A program made the translations under genes and the position numbers. Below, in pieces: positions 1-5,837 of a DNA stretch of 6,090 bases (positions within the stretch are counted from its first letter, which is position 1; the number at the start of each line of letters is the position of its first letter). The notes under the pieces are model-generated. The model ran no database searches, was not told the DNA's origin, and worked only from the letters and a program-made list of their open reading frames with translations. Source of the stretch: Prevotella sp. UBA4341 (GTDB taxonomy: Bacteria; Bacteroidota; Bacteroidia; Bacteroidales; Bacteroidaceae); the NCBI GenBank assembly GCA_002393705.1, contig DGTH01000117.1:1-6090 (forward strand), written 5' to 3'.

Positions 1-15
1 AAATAGTCAAATAAT

Positions 16-492
16 ATGGTTTCCATGATAGCTGCCGTGGCCAAGAACCGTGCCATTGGCTATAAGAACAAACTGCTGTACTGGCTGCCCAACGACCTGA
101 AGCGATTCAAGCAGCTCACCACGGGCCACACCATCCTGATGGGACGCCACACGTTCGAAAGCCTGCCAAAAGGGGCACTGCCCAACAGGCGGAACTGCGT
201 GCTGAGCCGTACGGTGAAGGAACTGCCGGGCTGCGAGTGCTTTGGCAGCTGGGACGAGTTTCTCTTTACCTGCATGCCCAATGAAGAAATCTTCATCATC
301 GGTGGAGCCACGCTCTACGCCGAACTGTTAGAGAAGGCCGACCGCCTTTGTCTGACCGAAATTGACGACGTGCCGCAGGAGGCCGACGCCTTCTTCCCCG
401 ACTACAGCGATTGGCATATAGAAACGAAAGAAGCGCACCCGAAGGATGAACGTCATGCCTTCGACTACGCTTTTGTCGATTACGTGCGCTGA
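16..492 (+). CDS. folA: Dihydrofolate reductase
   Basis: Reduces dihydrofolate to tetrahydrofolate with NADPH in the cytoplasm, supplying one-carbon carriers for thymidylate and purine synthesis. The 158-residue length is normal for a bacterial chromosomal DHFR. Visible family features are the N-terminal strand MVSMIAAVAKNRAIG (1-15), the catalytic acid Asp27 in LPNDLKRF (24-31), the NADPH-binding stretch MGRHTFESLP (42-51), and IIGGATLY with its conserved Gly-Gly in the second half. Aligned by eye to the E. coli enzyme, the usual Pro21-Trp22 is Leu21-Tyr22; from memory this is common in Bacteroidota DHFRs. The ATG at 16 fits the family N-terminus. Only 15 bases precede it, so any upstream partner (thyA is common) and the promoter lie outside the window. 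The gene ends 8 bp from the stop of the convergent Lrp gene, leaving no room for a separate hairpin terminator. Confidence 0.96.
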   Translation: MVSMIAAVAKNRAIGYKNKLLYWLPNDLKRFKQLTTGHTILMGRHTFESLPKGALPNRRNCVLSRTVKELPGCECFGSWDEFLFTCMPNEEIFIIGGATLYAELLEKADRLCLTEIDDVPQEADAFFPDYSDWHIETKEAHPKDERHAFDYAFVDYVR

Positions 493-500
493 GACAACGC

Positions 501-989
501 CTACTCTGCCAGCAACTCGTCGTCAGCTACGACGATGTTGCCTACAGGCAGCTGACGCTCGAAAGCCGAGTTGAACGAGATGAGCGTCTCGCTGCTCGAC
601 AACCCTAAGGGCTGCAGCTTGTCGTGAATGATGTCCAGCAGGTGGTGATTGTTCTGCGCATAGAGCTTGATAAACATATCGAAATTTCCTGTGGTGTAGT
701 GGCATTCCACCACCTCGGGGATTTTTTTCAACTCCTCCACTACGGCATCGAAGCACTCAGGGTTCTTCAGGTTCAGCCCTATGTAGGCACAAGTTTCGTA
801 GCCAATCTTTTCCGGGTCGATAATAAATTGCGAACCTTTGAGTACGCCCATGGTCGTGAGCTTCTGAATGCGCTGGTGAATGGCTGCTCCGCTAACGTTG
901 CAGACTCTTGCTACTTCGAGGAAAGGAATACGTGCGTCATCAGCAATAAGACGCAGTATTTGTTTGTCTAACTTGTCTATTTTTGCCAT
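501..989 (-). CDS. Lrp/AsnC-family transcriptional regulator
   Basis: A 162-residue DNA-binding regulator of the feast/famine (leucine-responsive) family. Residues 4-18 (IDKLDKQILRLIADD) open the winged helix-turn-helix in the typical Lrp way, and the HTH core is about 22-45 (FLEVARVCNVSGAAIHQRI and on). The ligand-sensing RAM/AsnC_trans_reg domain covers about 66-142, with the conserved YTTGNFDMFIKLYA (98-111). I chose the ATG at 989, not the upstream ATG at 1085, because MAKIDKLDKQ is the normal family start and a -7 promoter box lies between the two. The upstream extension would also be a hydrophobic stretch foreign to the family. Lrp-like proteins usually form dimers to octamers and respond to amino acids, but the effector and targets cannot be read here. 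The gene follows the exbD operon on the same strand with a 96-bp gap, and its stop faces folA. The family call is certain; a specific symbol is not justified. Confidence 0.94.
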   Translation of the reverse strand: MAKIDKLDKQILRLIADDARIPFLEVARVCNVSGAAIHQRIQKLTTMGVLKGSQFIIDPEKIGYETCAYIGLNLKNPECFDAVVEELKKIPEVVECHYTTGNFDMFIKLYAQNNHHLLDIIHDKLQPLGLSSSETLISFNSAFERQLPVGNIVVADDELLAE

Positions 990-1011
990 GTTTATGATTT
1001 TAATTCGCTTG

Positions 1012-1019
1012 CAAAGGTA
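1012..1019 (-). promoter_or_regulatory. Probable -7 box of the Lrp-family gene
   Basis: The minus strand reads TACCTTTG, an exact match to the Bacteroidota TAnnTTTG -7 consensus, 22 bp upstream of the ATG at 989. A TTGTTG (1045-1040) about 20 bp further upstream could serve as the -33 element. The spacing implies a short A-rich leader. It supports independent transcription of the regulator, though read-through from the exbD operon remains possible because I see no terminator hairpin in the gap. Confidence 0.6.
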
Positions 1020-1085
1020 ATACAAAAAAACGACCTGAGCAACAATTATGTAAGTAAAAATGTGTAATAAGTTCCAATTTGCCAA

Positions 1086-1544
1086 CTATTCGTCCGTTTC
1101 TACCGCCGAATAGCTAATTTTCAAGGCGTTGGCTTCGCGCAGCGCACGCTTCACGTCGGATAGGAGTCCCATGTCGGTCGAGCGGTCGGCTCTGATGCAG
1201 ACCACCATGCGCTCCTGGTCTTCGTCGCTCATCAGGCGGCGCTGTTCAGCCAGCAGTTCGCGCAACTCGTCGATGCTCACTATACGGTCGTTCAGCTGTA
1301 TGAGCGTCTGCTTGCCCATGGTGGGCTGCAGCTCTTTGCTTGGCGGACCTATATAGAGGTACTGCGCCGTTGACTTGTGGGTCAGCCGGCTCAGTTCCGT
1401 ACCCTGTGGCACGCGGTACTGCACCTTCAGGTCGGCCTGACGCATGTGCGTGACTATCATAAAGAAGAACAGCACCGTAAATATCAGGTCTGGCAGTGAC
1501 GCCGTGTTCAGCGCCGGCACTTCGCGTTCTTTTCTCCTAAACAT
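1086..1544 (-). CDS. exbD: ExbD/TolR-family biopolymer transport protein (second ExbD)
   Basis: A 152-residue stator subunit of the TonB-ExbB-ExbD motor. A short basic cytoplasmic N-terminus (MFRRKEREVPALNTAS) is followed by a single transmembrane helix at about 19-34. That helix carries Asp19, the membrane acidic residue equivalent by position to the essential E. coli ExbD Asp25, in PDLIFTVLFFF. The rest is the periplasmic domain, ending in the usual pattern with an IRADRST strand and a VKRALREA helix. It is the last gene of the porQ-cmk/exbB-orf-exbD-exbD run, 35 A-rich bases after the first exbD. Compared with that paralogue it has a shorter C-terminus and Pro-Asp rather than Ala-Asp at the helix start. 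Family assignment is firm; whether it partners with TonB alone or another system is inferred from context. Confidence 0.93.
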   Translation of the reverse strand: MFRRKEREVPALNTASLPDLIFTVLFFFMIVTHMRQADLKVQYRVPQGTELSRLTHKSTAQYLYIGPPSKELQPTMGKQTLIQLNDRIVSIDELRELLAEQRRLMSDEDQERMVVCIRADRSTDMGLLSDVKRALREANALKISYSAVETDE

Positions 1545-1579
1545 AAAACATCAAAATTCAAAAACTCCAAACTCAAACT

Positions 1580-2101
1580 TCAACCCTCCGGTTCTGCCTC
1601 GCTGATGCGCTGCGGCAGATGACTCAGCACCGAGTCGTGCTGCTCGCCGGTCAACTGCTCCAGTGGCAATCCGAAACGCTTGCGTGCATAGTCGTCACGC
1701 AGCTGGCGGTAAGCCGCTACAATGGCATTCTGCATCGAGAAGTAAGCGTCGTAACTGGTGTGGCGGTCGGCCTGAATACTCAGCACGTGCTGCTGGGGGT
1801 CAGCCTCTGCCATGAAGGCTACGATGCGTTCCTGTAGCTGACGCGGCGTCACCAGCTCGCCAGCACAGCGCAGACTGTCGTTTTGGTCGAGGGTGATGCG
1901 CAGCACGTTGCGCTCGCTGACGTCCATGGTTTGCTCCGTCTGTTCCTGTGGCATGGCAGGCAACGTGCGGTTCAGCCCCTTGTCAGAGTCAATAGAGGTA
2001 GTGACCAAGAAGAAGACCAGCAGCATGAACGAAATGTCTGCCGTGGCCGTTGTGTTGAGGGCCGGCACCTTGCGGCGCTTGCGTCTGCGAAACCTTATCA
2101 T
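1580..2101 (-). CDS. exbD: ExbD/TolR-family biopolymer transport protein (first ExbD)
   Basis: A 173-residue ExbD. The N-terminus is strongly basic (MIRFRRRKRRKVPALNTTAT), fixing it as cytoplasmic. One transmembrane helix spans about 22-37 (DISFMLLVFFLVTTS) and begins with Asp22, the position of the proton-path aspartate of the family. The periplasmic domain follows, with a conserved IQADRHTSYDAYF segment near 108-120 and the helix MQNAIVAAYRQLRDDYARKRF. Beyond the usual domain end there is an extra tail of about 30 residues, predicted polar and acidic (EQLTGEQHDSVLSHLPQRIS and on). It starts 3 bp after the stop of the upstream membrane protein, so translation is likely coupled. It differs clearly from the following ExbD, suggesting a non-redundant pair, as is common in Bacteroidota TonB loci. 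Confidence 0.93.
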   Translation of the reverse strand: MIRFRRRKRRKVPALNTTATADISFMLLVFFLVTTSIDSDKGLNRTLPAMPQEQTEQTMDVSERNVLRITLDQNDSLRCAGELVTPRQLQERIVAFMAEADPQQHVLSIQADRHTSYDAYFSMQNAIVAAYRQLRDDYARKRFGLPLEQLTGEQHDSVLSHLPQRISEAEPEG

Positions 2102-2104
2102 AGT

Positions 2105-2491
2105 CTAATCCCCAGTAGCCTTAGTAGTCTTAGCAGCCCCAGTAGCCCTAGCAGCCCCAGTAGCCCCAATGACCACTCCCACGACAGCCACCAGCAGCAT
2201 GACGGCAGCCGTCCAAATAAACATGTCTGTCAGCCTCAGCCAGAAGCTGTCCTTATACCACTGACCGTTGATGAGCAACGGCTCCGTGGAGCCCAGCAGA
2301 AAGGTCAACAGCAGCGTCAGTACAAGCAGCAGTGCTGCCCCCCAGCCAATAGCCGCAGACGGCACGCCGCGCGTAGGCTCCTTGGTCTTTTGGCGGCAAC
2401 GCAGTCCGTGCACACCCGACCATACGGCCAAGCCTGCAGCCACAGCCAGCAGCACATAGACCACCCAGAGCAACAAGTCAACCCACATCAT
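2105..2491 (-). CDS. Unrecognised three-helix inner-membrane protein between exbB and exbD
   Basis: I do not recognise a named family for this 128-residue protein. It has three likely membrane helices at about 5-27, 46-66 and 90-109, a short basic loop after the first ([11 protein letters not shown], 31-41) and a polar, aromatic-rich loop between the second and third ([18 protein letters not shown], 72-89). The last residues, about 109-127, are a low-complexity Ala-Thr-Gly tail with Arg/Lys, encoded by a 9-bp tandem repeat. The ATG overlaps the exbB stop as ATGA, and a second ATG follows directly, so the start may be one codon later. Small membrane proteins of unknown function between exbB and exbD occur in other Bacteroidales TonB loci, as I recall, so an accessory role in the Exb motor is a reasonable inference from context alone. 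Confidence 0.8.
   Translation of the reverse strand: MMWVDLLLWVVYVLLAVAAGLAVWSGVHGLRCRQKTKEPTRGVPSAAIGWGAALLLVLTLLLTFLLGSTEPLLINGQWYKDSFWLRLTDMFIWTAAVMLLVAVVGVVIGATGAARATGAAKTTKATGD
2110..2172. repeat. 9-bp imperfect tandem repeat, about 7 units
   Basis: On the + strand the units read CCCCAGTAG, CCTTAGTAG, TCTTAGCAG, CCCCAGTAG, CCCTAGCAG, CCCCAGTAG, CCCCAATGA. Three are identical and the last is degenerate. The array lies at the 3' end of the small membrane protein gene. Because 9 is a multiple of 3, unit gain or loss keeps the reading frame and only lengthens or shortens the Ala-Thr-Gly tail. The repeat uses GCT, ACT and AGG codons, while the surrounding genes favour GCC/ACC and CGx. Confidence 0.88.
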
Positions 2492-4029
2492 GCCTTGACC
2501 TCCTCTTTATATCGCGTAATGGCATCCATCAGCGTGATGGCCGACTCCTCCATCTGCGACGTCAGGTGCTCAATCTTCGAAAGAATGAAGTTGTAGAACA
2601 GCTGCAGTACCACAGCCACGATGATACCAAAGATGGTGGTAATAAGCGCCACCTTCATTCCCTCTGCCACGATGCTCGTCGAGATGTCGCCAGCCTGCTG
2701 TATCTGGTCGAAAGCCATCACCATTCCGATGACCGTACCCAGGAATCCCAGTGACGGTGCCAAAGCAATGAACAGCGTTATCCACGTGCACCCCTTCTCC
2801 AGGTTGGCAGTCTGCACCGAGCCGTAGCTCACGATGCTACGCTCTATGGAGTCGAGCGACTCATGGATGCGCAGCAGGCCCTGATAACAGATGCTGGCCA
2901 CGGGACCACGCGTCTCGCGGCAGAGTTGTTTGGCACCTTCTATGTCGTCAGCCTCTATACGGGCATCCACGTCGGCCATGAATTTCTTGGCATTGATTTC
3001 CGACAGCGTCAGGTAGATAATGCGCTCAATGCAAAACGCCAAACCCAGCACCAAGGCCAATGCCACGAGCGACATGAAGCCCGTGGAGCCTTCTATGAAT
3101 TTCGTCTTTAGCAGTTTATGTACGCCTCCCTGCTCTTCAGCCTCCATGCCCAGCATGTCGTCTTCCACCACCATGGCCTGGGCTGTAGCCGTGTCTGGCA
3201 ATGCTGCTGCCGTCGTCAACGTGGCGGCCGAGTCCTGAAGAGCCGGTGCCTGCGCCACTACGGGCAGGCTACAGCAGAGACAGCCGAAAAAAGCCAACAG
3301 GACGACCAAGTGCTTCAACGCGGAACTACTGTTTTCGGGCTTCTTGCCACTGCGCTCACGAAAGCGGTCTAGCAGCCACTGCTTCTGCTCGCCGATGGTC
3401 ATGCAGGAATTGTCCAGCAGGAGAGCGTCAGGGGCCTGACGCAGGGGCGACACCTCGCGGTGAGAGTCTATGTAGTCACGCTCCTGCACGTTCTTCAGTA
3501 TGTCGTCGTAGTCAGCAGGCATGCCCTTGGCCTTTAGTTCATCAAAGCGACGCTGGGCACGCACTTCGGCCGAGGCAGTAACAAACACCTTCAGTTCAGC
3601 ATTGGGGAAGACCACCGTGCCAATGTCGCGGCCGTCCATGACCACACCGCCGTCCTGTCCCATCTGCTGCTGCTGGGCTACTAACGCTTCGCGCACGAAA
3701 CCCAGTGCGGCTATGGGACTGACGCGACTGCTGACCTCCATAGAGCGTATCTCCTGCTCTACGAGTTCACCATTCAGGTAGGTGTCGGGGCGGCCGGTCT
3801 GGGGGTTAAACTTGAAGGAGATGTGAATCTCGGGCATGAGACGCTGCAGCTCGGCCACGTCAATCTCCTGCTCCTTGAACAGTCCCTTACGCAGGGCAAA
3901 GAGCGTAACACTGCGGTACATGGCACCGGTATCCACATAAACATAGCCCACTTCGCGGGCAAGGTCTTTGGCCATGGTGCTCTTACCGCACGAACTATGG
4001 CCGTCGATGGCTATGGTAATTTTTTTCAT
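2488..4029 (-). CDS. cmk: Cytidylate kinase fused in frame to ExbB/MotA/TolQ proton channel
   Basis: One uninterrupted 513-residue frame contains two complete proteins. Residues 1 to about 226 are (d)CMP kinase, which phosphorylates CMP/dCMP with ATP: P-loop GHSSCGKST (10-18), DTGAMYRS (33-40), [10 protein letters not shown] (99-108), [13 protein letters not shown] (132-144) and the lid/CMP-binding [13 protein letters not shown] (184-196). Residues 238-513 are an ExbB: a hydrophobic signal-like segment (about 241-258) ending PVVAQA, an Ala/Thr then acidic linker (261-302), a membrane helix at 318-338, a cytoplasmic loop, then two helices at about 414-438 and 458-482 with the TolQ/ExbB signatures [14 protein letters not shown] and ALITTIFGI. 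Both halves have normal family length, so nothing is missing. The topology also works as a fusion: cytoplasmic kinase, inward-out anchor, ExbB in its usual orientation. The start overlaps the porQ stop (ATGA). Alternatively ExbB is made separately from TTG 3318. The ORF and both domains are certain; physical fusion of the product is not. Confidence 0.93.
   Translation of the reverse strand: MKKITIAIDGHSSCGKSTMAKDLAREVGYVYVDTGAMYRSVTLFALRKGLFKEQEIDVAELQRLMPEIHISFKFNPQTGRPDTYLNGELVEQEIRSMEVSSRVSPIAALGFVREALVAQQQQMGQDGGVVMDGRDIGTVVFPNAELKVFVTASAEVRAQRRFDELKAKGMPADYDDILKNVQERDYIDSHREVSPLRQAPDALLLDNSCMTIGEQKQWLLDRFRERSGKKPENSSSALKHLVVLLAFFGCLCCSLPVVAQAPALQDSAATLTTAAALPDTATAQAMVVEDDMLGMEAEEQGGVHKLLKTKFIEGSTGFMSLVALALVLGLAFCIERIIYLTLSEINAKKFMADVDARIEADDIEGAKQLCRETRGPVASICYQGLLRIHESLDSIERSIVSYGSVQTANLEKGCTWITLFIALAPSLGFLGTVIGMVMAFDQIQQAGDISTSIVAEGMKVALITTIFGIIVAVVLQLFYNFILSKIEHLTSQMEESAITLMDAITRYKEEVKA
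3316..3318 (-). promoter_or_regulatory. exbB: Candidate internal TTG start for a separate ExbB
   Basis: Codon 238 of the cmk-exbB frame is TTG. Read as a start it gives [20 protein letters not shown] followed by VAQA, a textbook signal peptide, and a 276-residue ExbB. It comes right after a non-conserved, Ser-rich junction ([12 protein letters not shown]) where Cmk has already ended. The bases just upstream (GAAAACAGTAG on the minus strand) are A-rich, which suits Bacteroidota initiation, but there is no distinct ribosome-binding site and TTG is a weak start. The nearest in-frame ATG upstream is codon 210, inside Cmk. Confidence 0.4.
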
Positions 4030-4970
4030 AATGAGAAACTTGCATTGAAAAGTAATGAGGATGCAGAAACATGGTACTTAGCGTAGGCTACGTGAAACTT
4101 GAACCGCTTGAGCTGCAGGCCGCCACCAATGGAAAGACCCGCCCCGTGGGCACTGGAGTTCTCGCCGTCGCTGACCTGCATTTCGTCAGCCCGGCCAAAA
4201 TTGTAACCTCCGGCAATGTAGATGTTCTGACTGAGAAAAACGTCAACGCCAAGGGCAAAATGGTTGATGAAGCGCCCCTCCCAGCTGTTGATGCGCGACA
4301 TGGTGAGCGAGACACGCGCAGGGGCAAAGGCAAACTCCTTGCTAAAACCCAACTGGAGGTCGAGCGGTATCTTTTCGTACTCGTCGTTATAAGCCTTGAC
4401 CTGGCCACCAAGGTTCTTGGCAACGGCCGAGACGGACCAGCCATGGTCCTCGTCAAAGTAGTTAAGACCCAAATCGACCCCTAAGGCTGCCGAGTTGTAG
4501 CCGGCAATGCTGGAGGAAATGAACTTGGCAGAGATACCACCGGCCCAGCGCTCGCTCAGGTTATACTGGAACGTACCGCCCACCATGATGTCCTTGGTCT
4601 TGAGCTTGCCGAGTTTCTCGCCTGACGTGGTGGTTTCGAAGATGTCGCCATAGTCCATATACTGAGCCATAACGGCCATCGTGGAACGCTCGCCCAGCGC
4701 CTTGACAAACGAGCCGCTGGCTGTCTTCGTGCCAGCCATGTAGGTCATGTAATTCAGGTTGATGGTCTTGTCGGTAACGCCGCCAATAAGTGCCGGGTTA
4801 TGAAACACCAGCGTGGCATCGTCCTCGATGATGGTGATATTGTCGCCGCCTAACGCCGCCACGTGGGCACTGATGGGAAGACGCAGCAGGTTGTAGGCCG
4901 TCTGGCTTTCCTGCGCCGTCATTTCTATGGCAAAAAGGAGCGTTATAAGGGCAAAAACTACTTTTTTCAT
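4026..4970 (-). CDS. porQ: Type IX secretion system outer-membrane protein PorQ
   Basis: A 314-residue protein with a cleavable signal peptide ([20 protein letters not shown], probable cut after Gln20). The mature start is the PorQ/PorV-like pattern [20 protein letters not shown], followed by [13 protein letters not shown] (about 50-62), the hallmark N-terminal motif of this FadL-like barrel group. Alternating hydrophobic and polar strands with many Gly and aromatic residues run to a C-terminal LLFNASFSL, as expected of an outer-membrane beta-barrel. In Porphyromonas gingivalis PorQ belongs with PorU, PorV and PorZ to the cell-surface attachment complex that links T9SS cargo to A-LPS. It is the first gene of the long minus-strand operon and its TGA overlaps the cmk ATG. 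A porQ-cmk order is, from memory, common in Bacteroidales. The ATG at 4970 is supported by the signal peptide and the promoter box just upstream. Confidence 0.88.
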   Translation of the reverse strand: MKKVVFALITLLFAIEMTAQESQTAYNLLRLPISAHVAALGGDNITIIEDDATLVFHNPALIGGVTDKTINLNYMTYMAGTKTASGSFVKALGERSTMAVMAQYMDYGDIFETTTSGEKLGKLKTKDIMVGGTFQYNLSERWAGGISAKFISSSIAGYNSAALGVDLGLNYFDEDHGWSVSAVAKNLGGQVKAYNDEYEKIPLDLQLGFSKEFAFAPARVSLTMSRINSWEGRFINHFALGVDVFLSQNIYIAGGYNFGRADEMQVSDGENSSAHGAGLSIGGGLQLKRFKFHVAYAKYHVSASSLLFNASFSL

Positions 4971-4992
4971 CTAAATTTGTATAAATTCTCGG

Positions 4993-5000
4993 CAAAGATA
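4993..5000 (-). promoter_or_regulatory. Probable -7 box of the porQ operon
   Basis: The minus strand reads TATCTTTG, matching TAnnTTTG, 22 bp upstream of the porQ ATG, the same distance as for the Lrp gene. No good TTTG sits at the expected -33 distance; a TTAG lies about 22 bp upstream and a TTTG only 10 bp upstream. The box would drive the whole porQ-cmk/exbB-orf-exbD-exbD operon. Confidence 0.55.
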
Positions 5001-5023
5001 CTGCTTTTTTCAAATATCTGCAC

Positions 5024-5031
5024 TAATTTTG
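5024..5031 (+). promoter_or_regulatory. Possible -7 box of tonB-prenyl synthase
   Basis: The + strand reads TAATTTTG, matching TAnnTTTG, 86 bp upstream of the tonB GTG. No clear -33 TTTG is present at the right distance; only a T-run (5005-5010) lies upstream. It would give a leader of about 80 nt. The region is AT-rich and matches by chance are likely, so this is tentative. Confidence 0.35.
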
Positions 5032-5117
5032 TAGCACAAAATTGCACCGTCGCCATATTTTTATAACGCAGCAGGCGGTCTTTTATTGTAAAACGGGAAA
5101 AAACGTTCTTTAGGAAA

Positions 5118-5831
5118 GTGGAACAAAAGAAACTGCCTCAGGCCGACCTCAACCGTCAACGCCCCACCGGATTCCTGCTGGGTCTGGTGCTGGCGGTGGC
5201 CATGCTGTTTGTTGCCCTGGAGTTTGACGTCAGGGAGTCGGCAGGCTTCGACGCTGACGCATTGCTTGACGAACAGTCCGAAGAGGCTGAACTGCAACAG
5301 CTGTTCAAGCCCGAAGAGCAGCTGGTCATGCTGGCCCCCGAACAGGAGAGCACCCCCAAGGAGAAGCTGAACATCGTGGAAGAAGAGGTGGAGTTGCGCC
5401 CCGAGGAGATTACCCCCGACAACAGCAGTGAGGTCAAGGACAACGAACAGACCATAGAGCAGCAGCTGGAGGAGATGGACGACATAGAACCGCCCGAAGT
5501 CAACCCGCGCGACAACCCCGAACGCTTCCGCGTAGTACAGGACATGCCGCAGTTTCCCGGCGGACCGGTAGCCTTTCTGAAGTGGCTGACCAGCAACCTG
5601 AAGTATCCGCCTTCGGCGCAGAAAGCAAAAATAGAGGGCAAGGTGGTGGCCCAGTTCCTGGTCAACGAAGACGGCAGCATCACCGACCTGAAGATAACTA
5701 AGCCGCTACACCCGCAGTGCGACCGCGAAGCCCTGCGCGTACTGCGCACCATGCCCCGCTGGACACCCGGCATAGAGAACGACAAGCCCTGCAAGACGAG
5801 GGTTTGCATACCTATTGTATTTAAACTGTAA
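5118..5831 (+). CDS. tonB: TonB-family energy transducer
   Basis: A 237-residue inner-membrane-anchored periplasmic protein that passes ExbB/ExbD motor energy to TonB-dependent outer-membrane transporters. A short cytoplasmic N-terminus (MEQKKLPQADLNRQRPTG) leads to one membrane helix (about 18-36). Next comes a linker of about 100 residues (35-135), unusually acidic: I count 34 Asp/Glu against 7 Lys/Arg. The TonB C-terminal domain (about 146-237) begins MPQFPGGPVAFLKWL, continues with YPPSAQKAKIEGKVVAQFLV and NEDGSI, and ends VCIPIVFKL, as is usual. The start is GTG; the frame stays open upstream to a TAA at 5064-5066, but no better start codon exists there, and from memory the MExKKxPxADL opening is the normal N-terminus of this Bacteroidota TonB subtype. 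It is transcribed away from porQ and ends 6 bp before the prenyl synthase. Confidence 0.93.
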   Translation: MEQKKLPQADLNRQRPTGFLLGLVLAVAMLFVALEFDVRESAGFDADALLDEQSEEAELQQLFKPEEQLVMLAPEQESTPKEKLNIVEEEVELRPEEITPDNSSEVKDNEQTIEQQLEEMDDIEPPEVNPRDNPERFRVVQDMPQFPGGPVAFLKWLTSNLKYPPSAQKAKIEGKVVAQFLVNEDGSITDLKITKPLHPQCDREALRVLRTMPRWTPGIENDKPCKTRVCIPIVFKL

Positions 5832-5837
5832 CCCAAT

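Noticed and set aside
1..15. End of an upstream gene (thyA often precedes folA)
   Set aside because: Only 15 bases are present. A TAG at 4-6 is too little to assign a gene or frame.
990..1085. 32-residue N-terminal extension of the Lrp-family protein from the ATG at 1085
   Set aside because: The extension is hydrophobic and unlike Lrp proteins, and a TAnnTTTG promoter box lies inside it. The ATG at 989 gives the standard family start.
1020..1085. Possible terminator after exbD (T-run at 1030-1024 on the minus strand)
   Set aside because: No convincing GC-rich inverted repeat precedes the T-run, and the run sits next to the Lrp promoter box.
1883..2596. Plus-strand open frame (237 codons) opposite exbD and the small membrane protein
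   Set aside because: Its Ser/Pro/Leu-rich stretch is just the 9-bp repeat read on the other strand. The opposing genes have clear membrane topology, family motifs and coupled starts and stops.
3300..3380. Frameshift or assembly error as the source of the cmk-exbB join
   Set aside because: The frame is the same on both sides and both domains are intact, so no shift is needed. A single-base substitution error hiding a stop cannot be excluded from one sequence, and is listed as a refuting possibility instead.
5067..5117. N-terminal extension of TonB into the open frame upstream of the GTG
   Set aside because: There is no ATG, GTG or TTG in frame there, and the residues would be a basic stretch not seen in this TonB subtype.
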